Origin: UBA5429 sp942493315
GTDB taxonomy: Bacteria; Bacteroidota; Bacteroidia; Bacteroidales; WCHB1-69
Reading direction: 5' to 3'
NCBI GenBank assembly: GCA_942493315.1
Contig: OW818690.1
Location: forward strand, 2,914,001 to 2,978,000
DNA length: 64,000 nt
Shown here: piece by piece, positions 15,865 through 25,894 of the stretch
Numbering within the stretch: position 1 is the stretch's first letter
How the letters are laid out: each line of letters starts with the position of its first letter
Notes under the pieces: model-generated
Told to the model about the DNA's origin: nothing
Databases searched by the model: none
The model's input: only the letters and a program-made list of their open reading frames with translations
Made by a program: the position numbers and the translations under genes

Positions 15865-16860
15865 ATGAAAAATTATTTTATTGGAATTGATGTCTCCAAA
15901 AAGACATTAGATGTGGCCCTTCACTCATTAGAAGGTAAACTAAACTGCAATCACCTAGTGATTGAAAACAATGCAAAAGGTTTCAAAATAATGATGACCT
16001 GGTTAAAAGACAAGAAGATTAACAACCAAGATGTATTAATCTGTATGGAACATACAGGAATATATGCTGATAAAGTGGTTGATTTTCTTGAAACAAAGAA
16101 CATTGCTTATAGCCTTCAAAGTGCTTTGCATGTAAAAAAATCGTTAGGATTAGTGAGGGGTAAGAGTGACAAAGTTGATGCTTTCCGATTAGCAGAATTT
16201 TGCTATGAAAAAAGGAATACAATAAAAGAAAGCCAGAAGCCTTCACAAAACATTATTGTACTCAAACATTTGTTTACTGAAAGAAGAAAACTAGTAGGGA
16301 GCCGGGCACAATACAAACAAATTCGTTCAGAGATTGCCATTTATCAAGGTAAAGGATTTGTCAAAAGAAAAGATCGTATTATCAAGAATTTACAACGTGA
16401 GATTGATGAGATTGATGAAGAGATAATGGAGATAATCACGTCAGATCCTGATATTTATTGTAATTTTCTTTTGCTAATCTCAATTATCGGCATTGGAATG
16501 GTAAATGCATTTGGCACAATTGTTTACACCAATAATTTTAAAAATTTTTCAGATCCAAGAGCCTATGCCTGTTATGTTGGAGTTGCACCATTCCCTCATA
16601 GTTCCGGAACCAGTATTAATAAAAAAAAATCTGTTTCAAAGATGGGAAGATTACAGTTAAAGGCAGATTTATCTCAAGCGGCAAGGTCGGCTATTCTTTA
16701 TGATCCTCAAATGAAAGCATATTTTAAACGCAAGTTTAATGGTAAAAAAGGTGCTGAGAGTAACTATGGAACCGTTCTTAATGCTGTGAAATTCAAATTA
16801 ATATGTCGAATTTTTTCAGTCATCAGAAGACAAGTTGAATATATAAAATTTGCATTTTAA
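15865..16860 (+). CDS. IS110-family transposase (DEDD recombinase)
   Basis: A 331-residue protein with the RuvC-like N-terminal domain (FIGIDVSKKTLDVAL at the first catalytic Asp, MEHTGIY at the Glu, KSDKVDAFRLAEF at the distal Asp residues), a coiled linker, and the C-terminal Tnp domain (ISIIGIGMVNAFGTIVY, YACYVGVAPFPHSSGTS, KKSVSKMGRLQLKADLSQAA) that supplies the catalytic serine in this family. It is a normal length for IS110 and looks intact. Family members act with a bridge RNA encoded beside the gene, and such a structure is present in the leader. Confidence 0.95.
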   Translation: MKNYFIGIDVSKKTLDVALHSLEGKLNCNHLVIENNAKGFKIMMTWLKDKKINNQDVLICMEHTGIYADKVVDFLETKNIAYSLQSALHVKKSLGLVRGKSDKVDAFRLAEFCYEKRNTIKESQKPSQNIIVLKHLFTERRKLVGSRAQYKQIRSEIAIYQGKGFVKRKDRIIKNLQREIDEIDEEIMEIITSDPDIYCNFLLLISIIGIGMVNAFGTIVYTNNFKNFSDPRAYACYVGVAPFPHSSGTSINKKKSVSKMGRLQLKADLSQAARSAILYDPQMKAYFKRKFNGKKGAESNYGTVLNAVKFKLICRIFSVIRRQVEYIKFAF

Positions 16861-17278
16861 TACATTAGATGTACAAGTTGAACTATTTTACAACCATTTT
16901 GGTTTAGTGCTTGTAATAGTAAGGATTATTCGAATCCAAGTAGAATAATAGATGAAAGATCTAAACAAAGTTTTAGAAGATCCTTATAAAAAACATGTGA
17001 TAAATTTGTTAAATGGGAAATAAAGAGCTCAACCATCAACATCACTAAATAACTGAAAAACTAACTTTATTCTCATTTAACAAAGTTGGTGAGAAAAAGC
17101 GAAAAAACTTCTAAATTTACAATCAAAAAACCCATGAAAATTTAATGAAAATTAAATTTTCAGATAAATATTGCTCATAACTAATTGATTTTATGTATTT
17201 AAGAAAATTTTCAATTTTTATTAAAAAACACTTGACAAAGTCTTAGAATACGAGCATTCGAGCATTCGAGCTATTTCG
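16861..17278. other. Non-coding right flank of the IS110 element
   Basis: 418 AT-rich bases. TAGATGAAAGATCTA near 16949-16963 nearly repeats TAGATGAAAGGATCTA of the leader (15797-15812). GAGCTCAAC lies near the probable element end. At 17248-17273 there is a short GAGCATTC tandem. No gene or terminator is convincing. Confidence 0.5.
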
Positions 17279-20200
17279 TTATTTCTGAATCACAAACTTA
17301 GAATGGATTAATTGACCATTATATTCAATTTGGAATAAATAAACACCATTGATTAAAGCACTTACATCAATGTCTCGGGAGACTGTACCCTTTAATACTT
17401 GCTCGCCCAACACATTGTAAATCATAAATGGAACATTCTCTAATGAACTCGATTTAAAATCTAAATGGATAACGTCCCGGGTTGGATTTGGATATAATTG
17501 AAAAGTTCCGTCGTTTATATAATTTTCAATAGCTATCGTTGCATTGGAGGCTATATTGGATCTGGAGGACTGATACCCGCTTTTGGATCTGGGAACACAG
17601 GAATAGGGTGCTACAACCTCTACCTGGTAATATACATATCCTGATGGTGGATTCAAATCGGTGTATTGCGTATTGGCGCCCGAAATAGTGCCAAGAAGCT
17701 GCATTTGTGTATGTGTTGTTCCTCGGTAAATATTGTAAGTATTCACAACAAAACCTTGATATGGTTGCCAGATCAGATTCCACGTGTTGCCCATCCCTTG
17801 ATTTATGGTTAAATGCATCGTTTTGTGAGAATTACTCATATTGGACTGAAATCCACATGTATCAACGAGGGAAAGTTTATATTGATTCGAATTAACAATC
17901 GGTGAAGAGGTTTGGTCAGTAAAAATACTTAAAACATCGTATGGTAGTGCTCCAATCTTTTCATACATACCGGTAACATTGGTTTCCCGATATATAAAAA
18001 ATGAGTCTATCGCATTGGAAACCGGCTTTTCAAAAACAACCACATTTTTATTATTGGTATCTACCGTTACAATACAAATGGATGGTTCCTCCATAGTTAA
18101 GAAAAAGACACCAACCTGATCTGTTGCCGAACAAATAGTGTCCAAAAATGCCGTTAACGTATAAATCTGATTGCTTGGAACAGCTATAGGATTTGGTGAA
18201 GTTGAATCACTCAATCCATTCGCTGGGTTCCATAAATAGGACAATGGAATGGTTCCGGAATAATTGGAAATAATGGAATCTAACTGTGACATCTCACCGC
18301 AATGCAAATAATGATCTAATCCTGCTTCAATTATCAAAGGAGTAACAACTACATATAAACTATCCTGATCCATACAACCATTAGATGTAGAGACTTGTAC
18401 TTTGATCCACATAGATGTATCGGTTTGAATGACTGGATTTTGTATAGTTTGATTCGATATTGAATTCGTAGGCAACCATTCATAATTTAAAGTAGCACCT
18501 CCCCAATTATTGGTGCTTATTGAATCGACGTTAACAATAGCTTTACAAATATTCATTTGATAGTTGTGATGAATATTTTGAATGATAAATGGATTAACAT
18601 AAACGGTAACACTATCCTGAGCTGGACAATATCCGGCTAAAGTGGATACATGATACGTCTGGGTTTGTGTTGGTGAAGCAATCGGATTATAAATAGTTGA
18701 ATCACTAAGACCAATGGATGGCGTCCAAACGATTTGATCTGTTACCTGTGGCAATTTTAAAATGGAATTTTGAGGCATTCCTGACCCAAAAATATACCCC
18801 ACATTCGGATTAGGAAACGATAATCCATAAAAATTGGTGTAAGTCGGATAGGATGTAACTTGCCAAGTATTACCTCCATTGGTGGTTTTGGCAATAGCTC
18901 CCGTTGCTCCTAATGTGCCTGTTGCATAACCAACTTGACTACTAATAAAGTGCATCGCATTGGATGGTAAATTCTGAGTAAGTACAGTCCAGGATACTCC
19001 CCCATTTTCTGTTTTATAAGCTTGATTGAAATCGGTTAGGACAAAACCAACTGTGTCATTTATAAAATAGACAGTTTTGATATTTGAGGTAGTACCACAA
19101 TTTAATGGAGTCCATTGTTGTCCGTAATTAATCGTTTTTAAAATAGTTCCATTGGCCCCGACTGTAAAACCCAATGCTGGTGAAACAAAATAAACACAAT
19201 TGAGATTTTGAGTTGTACCGGAAGATAAAACGATCCAATTTGTTCCACCATCAATCGTTTTTCTAATTTTTCCACCATCACACACCACATATCCTGTATC
19301 CATATTAAAAAAATGGAGATCCCGAGGTTCTGTATTGTAAATATATCCGGGATTTGAAAATTGAGAACCATTGATGGTTTTAACAAATAGTCCTCCATAT
19401 CCTACGGCAAAACCATGTAATGAATCAAGAAAAAATAGTTTTCTCAATGGATCACTTTGAAAAAGAACCTCCCAGGTGTAACCCCCATTAATTGATTTTG
19501 AAACTCCATTAGAAACTCCATATCCAATTTGTTCAGTTGGAAAACTGATATCATAAAAATATTGATACATACTATTGACCGGTTCCCAAGCAGATCCCAC
19601 TTCTAATTGCACTGGTGCACCACAATTGATATACTGATCGTATCCTGCATTAATGGATAATGGTGTAACAGTTACCATGATGCTATCGTGAAAACTACAT
19701 CCATTGGACGTATTAATCTGAATATGATATTGTTGTGACTGCATTGGAGTTACCAAAGGAGATAATGAAGTTGTATCAGAAATATATAAATTAGGGTACC
19801 AGCTTACATTTAATGGATCCGGTCCGCTATAACCATCACTAATCAGATTCAAAACTACACTCGAACCACAGGAGATAGTATGATTGTGGTTATAGTTGGC
19901 ATAAAATGGATAAACTTGAATATTAACCATATCCGAAGCAGCACAACCCATTCGATTAGTGGCTGTTACCTGAAATGCAGTTGTTTGAGGAGGATGAGCT
20001 ATATAGTTTCCTCCGCTATTTTGATATACATAATTAGCCGGTGTCCAGGTTTCATCAGGAATCTCTAATTTGGCAAAAGTTCCGTAACCTCCTACCAGAT
20101 AACCTGATTTATTTGTTGGAAAGACCAAAGATGTTGGAATATACATTAAATTGGGAATCGTTTTGGTTGTCCAGTTCAATCCACCATCTTTGGTTTGAAA

Positions 20201-22144
20201 AACTAAAACACTATTTGTTCCTGTACCCGCTACATAACCTGTTAAAGAATCCACAAAACACAGGCTGCTCATGTAGGAGTAATTAAAATATCCCGGACAA
20301 ACTGACCATGAAGAGCCACCGGTTGTGGTTTTTAAAACGATTCCGGAACCGGCAATATAGCCACAATTGGGATTAGTAAAAGTTATCGCATTCAAATGAT
20401 TTGTATTTCCGTTGGAAATAAGTGCCCATTGTTCACCGCCATCGGTAGTTTTTAATATCACCCCATTAGAGCCCACGGCAATTCCAACGGAATCAGAAAT
20501 AAAATAGATATCATTTAAAATATATCCGGAAGCCAGATGTTTTAAATCCCAATTGGTACCCCCATCAGTAGTTTTTAGAATGATAGCTGTATAAGTTGAG
20601 ATATCCATAGCACCACCACATACAAATCCAAGATTCGGATTCCTAAAATGAACAGCTTGCACATTGCCGGGTGCTACTATGGTAGTTTGTGTCCATGTTG
20701 TCCCACCATTGGTTGTTTTGAGAAATTTATTACTTCCAACAATAACGCCAAACTGATCTGTAACAAAATCGATACTCGATAATGGGAAATTATACTGCGC
20801 TATTGAATCCCATTGATATCCACCATTATTAGTTTTTAATATACTCCCTTCATCCGTAATCACAAAACCTGTATCTGCATTAAAAAAATAGAGATCTCTA
20901 AAATTATAATTATTTTTGAAATATAACGGAAACCACTCTGTTTCAGTAGTTAATGGAATGGTGTTTCCACAATATAAACTTTGATCTGAAATAGTTGAAA
21001 AATCAAAAGGTGCAATCGTTACAAGTACACTATCAGTAAAATCGGGGGCATTCTCAAAAGCAACATTTATTATGTAATTAGTTGTATTAAAAGGATATAC
21101 AATTGGATTGAGTGGGTTTGAAAGATCAATGGAATAATTCGGATTCCATACTATTTGTTGCGGAATTTCATATTTTTGAATAACCCCATTTTTTCCCACT
21201 GCAATAATAAAGGAGTCCAAAACTGAAACAGAGTTTAATTCATTGGTTATACAGGTCAGTTCTCTTTTCCAAGATGAACCTCCATCTGTTGTTTTCATTA
21301 TGGTTCCATAATACCCAACAGCATAGCCAACATTGGTATTTTGAAATTTAATATCATGATAAAAAGTGGGATAAGAAGCGAATGAATTCCACGAATATCC
21401 ACCATCATTGGTTTGATATATTTGACTTCCACCTGTAATAAATCCTTTATTTGAATTCACAAAATGCACTTCAGTCAATTGGTTGGTACCTAAGCTGGAA
21501 ATAGTATACCATACATCACCACCTGAAATTGTTTTTAAAACTTTTCCATTATTTCCTACAACAACACCATTATTTTCATCTGTAAAATAGATACCATTGT
21601 AAACATCTGCAGAATTACCGGATGGAGCCACATTAACCCAACTGAATCCTCCATTAATGGTTTTATACAAACATCCATCGCTTCCGGCCAGATAACCGGT
21701 TAGATTATTTACAAAAAAAATGGCATTAATTGAAGCTGTGAGATTTGGGATATTTTGATTAGTCCAAGTCTGTCCCCCATTTGTTGTGGTGAGAATGGTT
21801 CCATTATTTCCCACACAAAAACCGGAAGAAACAGATTTAAAAAAAACAGAATTTAACGTTTCAGTAGTTCCACTAATTAAAGGTGAAAAAGTTTCCCCTT
21901 TATTAATGGTTTTTAAAATAATTCCATTTGCACCAACAATATATCCCTCAGTTTCACTTGTAAAATAGGAATCATTTAAATGAGAGGTCACATTACCGGT
22001 TATTGAACGCCAAGGTAGCTGCAAATTAATAGTTGTTTGTCTTCCACATGGAATAATTGTATCATTAGACAATTGTGCAACACATTGAGATACTGCACTA
22101 TAACTAATAATAAATGCAATGAAAAATAATACAAACTTTTTCAT
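17279..22144 (-). CDS. Giant secreted protein with YCF48/BNR-like repeats and a T9SS type A sorting domain
   Basis: A 1621-residue exported protein. A signal peptide (MKKFVLFFIAFIISYSAVSQ) precedes at least three blocks of YCF48/sialidase-like repeats, each unit containing a TTDGGxxW or TNGGxTW Asp-box and an xxGYxVGxxGxxLKT strand. These blocks alternate with PKD-like spacers (WxPxxGLSDSTxxNPIAxP...YxVTV, e.g. around residues 330-390, 700-830, 1140-1330). A fibronectin-like region follows, then the C-terminal sorting domain starting LYPNPTRDVIHLDF. It should form several beta-propellers at the cell surface. Substrate or partner is unknown. The gene stands alone behind a TATCTTTG box. Length and repeat copy number are its main oddity. 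Confidence 0.85.
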   Translation of the reverse strand: MKKFVLFFIAFIISYSAVSQCVAQLSNDTIIPCGRQTTINLQLPWRSITGNVTSHLNDSYFTSETEGYIVGANGIILKTINKGETFSPLISGTTETLNSVFFKSVSSGFCVGNNGTILTTTNGGQTWTNQNIPNLTASINAIFFVNNLTGYLAGSDGCLYKTINGGFSWVNVAPSGNSADVYNGIYFTDENNGVVVGNNGKVLKTISGGDVWYTISSLGTNQLTEVHFVNSNKGFITGGSQIYQTNDGGYSWNSFASYPTFYHDIKFQNTNVGYAVGYYGTIMKTTDGGSSWKRELTCITNELNSVSVLDSFIIAVGKNGVIQKYEIPQQIVWNPNYSIDLSNPLNPIVYPFNTTNYIINVAFENAPDFTDSVLVTIAPFDFSTISDQSLYCGNTIPLTTETEWFPLYFKNNYNFRDLYFFNADTGFVITDEGSILKTNNGGYQWDSIAQYNFPLSSIDFVTDQFGVIVGSNKFLKTTNGGTTWTQTTIVAPGNVQAVHFRNPNLGFVCGGAMDISTYTAIILKTTDGGTNWDLKHLASGYILNDIYFISDSVGIAVGSNGVILKTTDGGEQWALISNGNTNHLNAITFTNPNCGYIAGSGIVLKTTTGGSSWSVCPGYFNYSYMSSLCFVDSLTGYVAGTGTNSVLVFQTKDGGLNWTTKTIPNLMYIPTSLVFPTNKSGYLVGGYGTFAKLEIPDETWTPANYVYQNSGGNYIAHPPQTTAFQVTATNRMGCAASDMVNIQVYPFYANYNHNHTISCGSSVVLNLISDGYSGPDPLNVSWYPNLYISDTTSLSPLVTPMQSQQYHIQINTSNGCSFHDSIMVTVTPLSINAGYDQYINCGAPVQLEVGSAWEPVNSMYQYFYDISFPTEQIGYGVSNGVSKSINGGYTWEVLFQSDPLRKLFFLDSLHGFAVGYGGLFVKTINGSQFSNPGYIYNTEPRDLHFFNMDTGYVVCDGGKIRKTIDGGTNWIVLSSGTTQNLNCVYFVSPALGFTVGANGTILKTINYGQQWTPLNCGTTSNIKTVYFINDTVGFVLTDFNQAYKTENGGVSWTVLTQNLPSNAMHFISSQVGYATGTLGATGAIAKTTNGGNTWQVTSYPTYTNFYGLSFPNPNVGYIFGSGMPQNSILKLPQVTDQIVWTPSIGLSDSTIYNPIASPTQTQTYHVSTLAGYCPAQDSVTVYVNPFIIQNIHHNYQMNICKAIVNVDSISTNNWGGATLNYEWLPTNSISNQTIQNPVIQTDTSMWIKVQVSTSNGCMDQDSLYVVVTPLIIEAGLDHYLHCGEMSQLDSIISNYSGTIPLSYLWNPANGLSDSTSPNPIAVPSNQIYTLTAFLDTICSATDQVGVFFLTMEEPSICIVTVDTNNKNVVVFEKPVSNAIDSFFIYRETNVTGMYEKIGALPYDVLSIFTDQTSSPIVNSNQYKLSLVDTCGFQSNMSNSHKTMHLTINQGMGNTWNLIWQPYQGFVVNTYNIYRGTTHTQMQLLGTISGANTQYTDLNPPSGYVYYQVEVVAPYSCVPRSKSGYQSSRSNIASNATIAIENYINDGTFQLYPNPTRDVIHLDFKSSSLENVPFMIYNVLGEQVLKGTVSRDIDVSALINGVYLFQIEYNGQLIHSKFVIQK

Positions 22145-22167
22145 GATAAAAAATTGATTTACAAAGT

Positions 22168-22175
22168 CAAAGATA
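22168..22175 (-). promoter_or_regulatory. -7 box (TATCTTTG) for the giant repeat protein
   Basis: TATCTTTG on the minus strand, 24 bases before the ATG at 22144. Confidence 0.5.
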
Positions 22176-22192
22176 GTAAAAAAAAGAGTAAT

Positions 22193-22870
22193 CTATTTTT
22201 TAAAATTCAATTTTGTTTGAATTCCGACAGAAATAAGGAATGGTTGATAACTGAACACCAATTCATTTGAATTTACTGGAATGGAGAATCCTATCTGCAT
22301 CACGAATTTCACAAATTTATATCCTACTTTAGCTGTTAAAACAGGTTCAATAAAGTAACCTGTATATTTTAGTTGGTCTTGAAACAGGGTCACTCTCACA
22401 AAACGGGTTGCAAAACTTCCGTCAAAAATATCAGTTGAAGCACCAATAGCAGGTTGAATAAAGAATTTCAAAGAGTTGAGATCTGTTCGGGAGATCCACA
22501 AATTATTGGAATAATCAGCTTTTAATCTGGAGTATCCTAAACCTCCAAACACTTCGAAGCGGCCGCTATTTCCAATTTTGGTAAAATATCCGGCTCCTGA
22601 TTCCACTGCTAAATGTTTATGAAAATTATTCAAGGTATCGTTTGTCTGATTAATATAACTACCATTCAGCATCACACCAATATGGTCTGTTATAGCATAC
22701 GCAAATTGGGGATCAAAACCGGAAACTCCTGTGTGTACTGCAGCTTGAAATTCGCCCTCTTTACTTAAAAGGGGTGTATTGATAACTGTAGGAATATAGG
22801 CAGGAGCACAACCACTAAAGGCAAATATAATAATAGTTGCCCATAAATAAGATTTTTTTAAGGTTTTCAT
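22193..22870 (-). CDS. Outer-membrane beta-barrel lipoprotein, function unknown
   Basis: A 225-residue protein with a lipoprotein signal (lipobox FSGC, Cys at residue 21). The mature part is a run of alternating amphipathic strands (QAAVHTGVSGFDPQFAYAI, IGVMLNGSYIN, FEVFGGLGYSRLKADYS, PVLTAKVGYKFVKFVMQIGFS, FLISVGIQTKLNF), consistent with a small 8-10 strand outer-membrane barrel. The combination of lipid anchor and barrel occurs in Bacteroidetes but gives no function. It lies between two T9SS-exported proteins on the same strand (49 and 61 bases away), but each neighbour may have its own promoter. Confidence 0.65.
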   Translation of the reverse strand: MKTLKKSYLWATIIIFAFSGCAPAYIPTVINTPLLSKEGEFQAAVHTGVSGFDPQFAYAITDHIGVMLNGSYINQTNDTLNNFHKHLAVESGAGYFTKIGNSGRFEVFGGLGYSRLKADYSNNLWISRTDLNSLKFFIQPAIGASTDIFDGSFATRFVRVTLFQDQLKYTGYFIEPVLTAKVGYKFVKFVMQIGFSIPVNSNELVFSYQPFLISVGIQTKLNFKK

Positions 22871-22930
22871 AGTTGGGTTCTTTAAATGGATAAAATATTT
22901 ATAAATAACAATATATGTTATTAAAAAGCA

Positions 22931-24829
22931 TTATCTGGCAAGAATTACAGTACCATGAAGTTTTCTTTCAGTTCGGATATTTCCCGATTTATTTTCAATA
23001 TATAAAATAGTCCAGTAGTATTGACCTTCAGGGGCAGGAGATTCATTAATATTTCCATCCCATCCTTTTTTAAAATCTTCGGTTTTAAACACTCTTTTTC
23101 CCCATCTATCATAAATCCAGATTGTTAAAGTGTCAATACCAGTAGTTTCAGGATAGAAAGCATCATTAATAAAATCACCATTTGGAGTAAAAATATTGGG
23201 CACTGTTATTGAAGAACACTCTTTAAAAGTGATCGTATCTGATAAAGTACATCCTCTATTATCTATAAACACCCAATAATCGCCCGGTTCTGTAATCACC
23301 ACATAACTAGATGTTTCCCCGTTACTCCAGAAAAAATTTCCATTAATGGAATCAAAATAATAAACGACCTCTTCCCCTTCACATAAAAAATCATCCTCAC
23401 CAAGATAGATAGTCTGATAAGGGATCACTTCAATTTCAATTTCTGTAGAATCGTAGCATTCATCGGCATTTCCAAAAACAGAATAGGTAGTAGTTTCGTT
23501 GGGTTTTACTCTGATTGTATCTCCAAACATATTATTATCCCATTGCAAGAGTATAGGTTCTGCCGTACTTTCGACAAAAATATCTACAGATTCACCTTCA
23601 CAAATTGGATTCTCAGAGGCAGAAATTGTTAATATGGGTTGTGGTTTAAAAGAAACATGAACTGAATCAAAGGCAATACAGTCGGAAGCATTGGTTCCAT
23701 AACACCAATAGGTCCCTTCAGCCAATACCATAATGGATGGCGTACTGGCGCCGGTCGACCAATAATAATTATTATATTGTTCTTCCGGGGTTATAAAACA
23801 AAATTGACCAGCACAAATAATGGTATCATTGCCCAATTCCATGGATGGATTTTGAATATAAACAGAAACAGAATCTGTACAAGTTTTCAATTCGGCAAAG
23901 AAAATATCATCTAATGAGAAGTCGTTTCCACCACCGCCAACATTTTGATTGACGATAGAAATCACAGCAGTAGAATTTGTTCCGGAATTCCATAAAGTAT
24001 AAAATCGAGACCAGTGACAAATGGTATCAGAAGATAAAAACACAGGACCAATAAGATTAGAATTAATTCTAAATTGTAATTGAGCTAAGTTAGCGTCAGG
24101 ACCCACATTTTGAACCCAGCAGGAAAAAATATAATCTGTATTGGGAGCAACCTGAATATTTTGTTGCCAAATCGTAATACTGGGAGTAACAGCACCATTC
24201 ACAATTAATTGTTTGCCTGTTCCTGTAGTATGATCCACACAAGGGAAAAAATTAGCATGATAGGTTTGAGGAGAATTACCTACCATATAAGTACCTTCAT
24301 TCCATAATGAGGTAGAATTATAGGTATAATTACTAATGAACCCGATATTTCCCAATTCAAAATCTCCATTATAGATAATATTAGGCCCAGTAGAAGTGAT
24401 ATCACAATAATAGGTAACATTAGTATCTGTTGTGACCCCATTATATTCACCAGAAGTAAACAAGAGCCCTTCAGGTGGATACCATTCATAAAAAAGCCCG
24501 CCGGTTGCATGAAAATAAACTGTTTCGCCGCCACATATTGTATCATTATCACCGGCATCTACGCTTAATACATACACATTGGAAGAATCAACATGAATAT
24601 TACCATTCTCTAAAACAGTAACCGTATAGGTAGTATTTTGCAATGGTGTTACTGTAATTGCCTGGGTTAATTGGCCTGATGACCATACATAATTAGTTGC
24701 ATTTGTGTATGTTGAAGTGATGATAACAGGATCACCCTTGCAGATTGTAATACTTCCTCCGACATTCCAGGTTTGAGCAAAAATGGAAAAGGGAAGAGCT
24801 AAAACAAGAAGAAAAATTATAGGTTTCAT
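22931..24829 (-). CDS. Secreted protein with a gliding-motility-type (CHU_C, T9SS type B) C-terminal domain
   Basis: A 632-residue exported protein. After the signal peptide (ends SIFAQ) come Ig/PKD-like segments with SGQLTQAITVTPLQNTTYTVTV, a central 150-residue region (NIIYNGDFELGNIGF to SLDDIFFAELKTC) resembling carbohydrate-binding jelly-roll domains, further Ig-like segments with YYWSTGAST and NETTTYSVFGNADEC, and the CHU_C domain (VPNIFTPNGDFINDAFYP, IWIYDRWGKRVFKTEDF, GWDGN, APEGQYYWTI). CHU_C directs T9SS export and surface attachment. The ligand is unknown. TATATTTG at 24871-24878 is its likely -7 box. Confidence 0.85.
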   Translation of the reverse strand: MKPIIFLLVLALPFSIFAQTWNVGGSITICKGDPVIITSTYTNATNYVWSSGQLTQAITVTPLQNTTYTVTVLENGNIHVDSSNVYVLSVDAGDNDTICGGETVYFHATGGLFYEWYPPEGLLFTSGEYNGVTTDTNVTYYCDITSTGPNIIYNGDFELGNIGFISNYTYNSTSLWNEGTYMVGNSPQTYHANFFPCVDHTTGTGKQLIVNGAVTPSITIWQQNIQVAPNTDYIFSCWVQNVGPDANLAQLQFRINSNLIGPVFLSSDTICHWSRFYTLWNSGTNSTAVISIVNQNVGGGGNDFSLDDIFFAELKTCTDSVSVYIQNPSMELGNDTIICAGQFCFITPEEQYNNYYWSTGASTPSIMVLAEGTYWCYGTNASDCIAFDSVHVSFKPQPILTISASENPICEGESVDIFVESTAEPILLQWDNNMFGDTIRVKPNETTTYSVFGNADECYDSTEIEIEVIPYQTIYLGEDDFLCEGEEVVYYFDSINGNFFWSNGETSSYVVITEPGDYWVFIDNRGCTLSDTITFKECSSITVPNIFTPNGDFINDAFYPETTGIDTLTIWIYDRWGKRVFKTEDFKKGWDGNINESPAPEGQYYWTILYIENKSGNIRTERKLHGTVILAR

Positions 24830-24870
24830 TATTATTGAATATTAGAGACATCATATATACTCAGACGCTG

Positions 24871-24878
24871 CAAATATA
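24871..24878 (-). promoter_or_regulatory. -7 box (TATATTTG) for the CHU_C protein at 22931
   Basis: TATATTTG on the minus strand, 42 bases before the ATG. Confidence 0.45.
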
Positions 24879-25133
24879 CAAAAAAATTAAATAAAATGTT
24901 AATTTTTCTTAATATTATTTAAAAAAAATTAAAATGTAAATTTTAAATCGGCAACTCCTTATGAAATTAAAAAACCAACGGGATTATTTTATAAGAAATG
25001 AATAAGGAATTCTATTTTTAGAAGAATTATTGAAAATTTTCCGCATCTCAATGGGAGTTTTTTTACAAAATTAATTTTCGAGAGCAAATCAATAATTGGA
25101 TTATTACAAAAAAAAGTTGAAAAATAAATAAAT
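24879..25133. other. AT-rich intergenic stretch
   Basis: About 255 very AT-rich bases between the CHU_C gene promoter and the tRNA-Ser terminator. Nothing beyond poly-A/T runs is seen. Confidence 0.5.
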
Positions 25134-25173
25134 AAAAAAACGCCTAAAGTGTGATTTTACAGCACTTTAGGCG
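25134..25173 (-). terminator. Terminator after tRNA-Ser
   Basis: An 11-bp stem CGCCTAAAGTG/CACTTTAGGCG with an 11-base loop; on the minus strand it is followed by a T7 run, and it starts 6 bases after the tRNA. Confidence 0.85.
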
Positions 25174-25179
25174 TTTTGG

Positions 25180-25264
25180 CGGAGAAAGAGGGATTCGAAC
25201 CCCCGGAGGCTTTCACCTCAACGGTTTTCAAGACCGCCGCAATCGACCACTCTGCCATCTCTCC
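25180..25264 (-). tRNA. tRNA-Ser (anticodon UGA)
   Basis: Reading the minus strand: acceptor GGAGAGA pairs with TTTCTCC (one G-U) plus discriminator G; anticodon loop CTTGAAA between GCGGT-type and ACCG-type arms gives anticodon TGA; a long class II variable arm (GAGGTGAAAGCCTC) and T-loop TTCGAAT follow. The 85-base length fits serine tRNA. CCA is not encoded. Confidence 0.96.
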
Positions 25265-25344
25265 GCCGCAAAAATACAAAAAAATATATTCAAAACTTCA
25301 CATTTTGAATTTTTTTTTACTTTTTTTTCATTATTTCTCTAGGA

Positions 25345-25851
25345 CTATGCGGGAATTGGAACGAACACTCTGGTAGCCAGTTCTTTATCCAACATATACA
25401 ATCCATAGCCATTATCTCCTATCATCTTCAATGCATCGATCATTTCGGTAGCATGCATCTCTTCTTCCACTTGCTCGTCAATAAACCATTTCAACATGGA
25501 TTGTGTTGCCACATCATTTTCTTCAACTGCAATTTTATAGATGTCATTAATTAAAGAGGTAACCTTTTGTTCATGAACCAAAGTATCTTTAAAAACATCA
25601 ATCAGATTGGGCCATTCAGTCCGAACTTCTTCTAAAGGTTTTAAAATTACTTTTTCACCTCGCGCAATTAAATAGTTTTTAAACTTCAAAGCATGAGCTT
25701 GTTCTTCCTGAAACTGGATATCGAACCAATTAGCTGCTCCGGGAAACCCTTTAGACGCACAATCTATGGACATGGAAAGGTAAAGATAGGCTGACCATAA
25801 TTCAGCATTGATCTGATTGTTAATCGCTTCTGTAATTCTTTTGTTAATCAT
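25345..25851 (-). CDS. ftnA: Ferritin (iron-storage, FtnA type)
   Basis: A 168-residue non-haem ferritin. Ferroxidase-site residues are visible in NAELWSAYLYLSMS (E17), FQEEQAHALKF (Glu and His on helix B), EQKVTSLI and WFIDEQVEEEMHA. It oxidises Fe(II) and stores Fe(III) in a 24-mer shell in the cytoplasm. The ATG at 25849-25851 gives the standard ferritin N-terminus MINKRITEAINNQINAELW. An upstream in-frame ATG would add 38 hydrophobic residues, but a TATCTTTG box at 25887-25894 lies inside that extension, so transcription probably starts downstream of it. No Fur-like operator is evident. Confidence 0.94.
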   Translation of the reverse strand: MINKRITEAINNQINAELWSAYLYLSMSIDCASKGFPGAANWFDIQFQEEQAHALKFKNYLIARGEKVILKPLEEVRTEWPNLIDVFKDTLVHEQKVTSLINDIYKIAVEENDVATQSMLKWFIDEQVEEEMHATEMIDALKMIGDNGYGLYMLDKELATRVFVPIPA

Positions 25852-25886
25852 AATATTAAGTTTTAATAATGTTAATAATAATAAAG

Positions 25887-25894
25887 CAAAGATA
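25887..25894 (-). promoter_or_regulatory. -7 box (TATCTTTG) for ferritin
   Basis: TATCTTTG on the minus strand, 36 bases before the chosen ATG; it decides against the longer reading frame. Confidence 0.5.

Larger units (their letters stand above)
15621..17040 (+). mobile_element. IS110-family insertion sequence (ends approximate)
   Basis: The DEDD transposase at 15865 and the structured 5' leader define an IS110-family element. Family members lack ordinary terminal inverted repeats and make no clear target duplication, so the ends are estimates. The left end is placed near 15621 because the repeat tract stops there and because ATTGAGCACAC at 15621-15631 is echoed as ATTGAGCGCAC inside the leader RNA (15716-15726). 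The right end is placed near GAGCTCAAC at about 17026-17035 only tentatively. Confidence 0.6.

Noticed and set aside
25151..25376. Two overlapping plus-strand frames across 25.15-25.38 kb
   Set aside because: They are antisense readings through tRNA-Ser and the ferritin 3' end.
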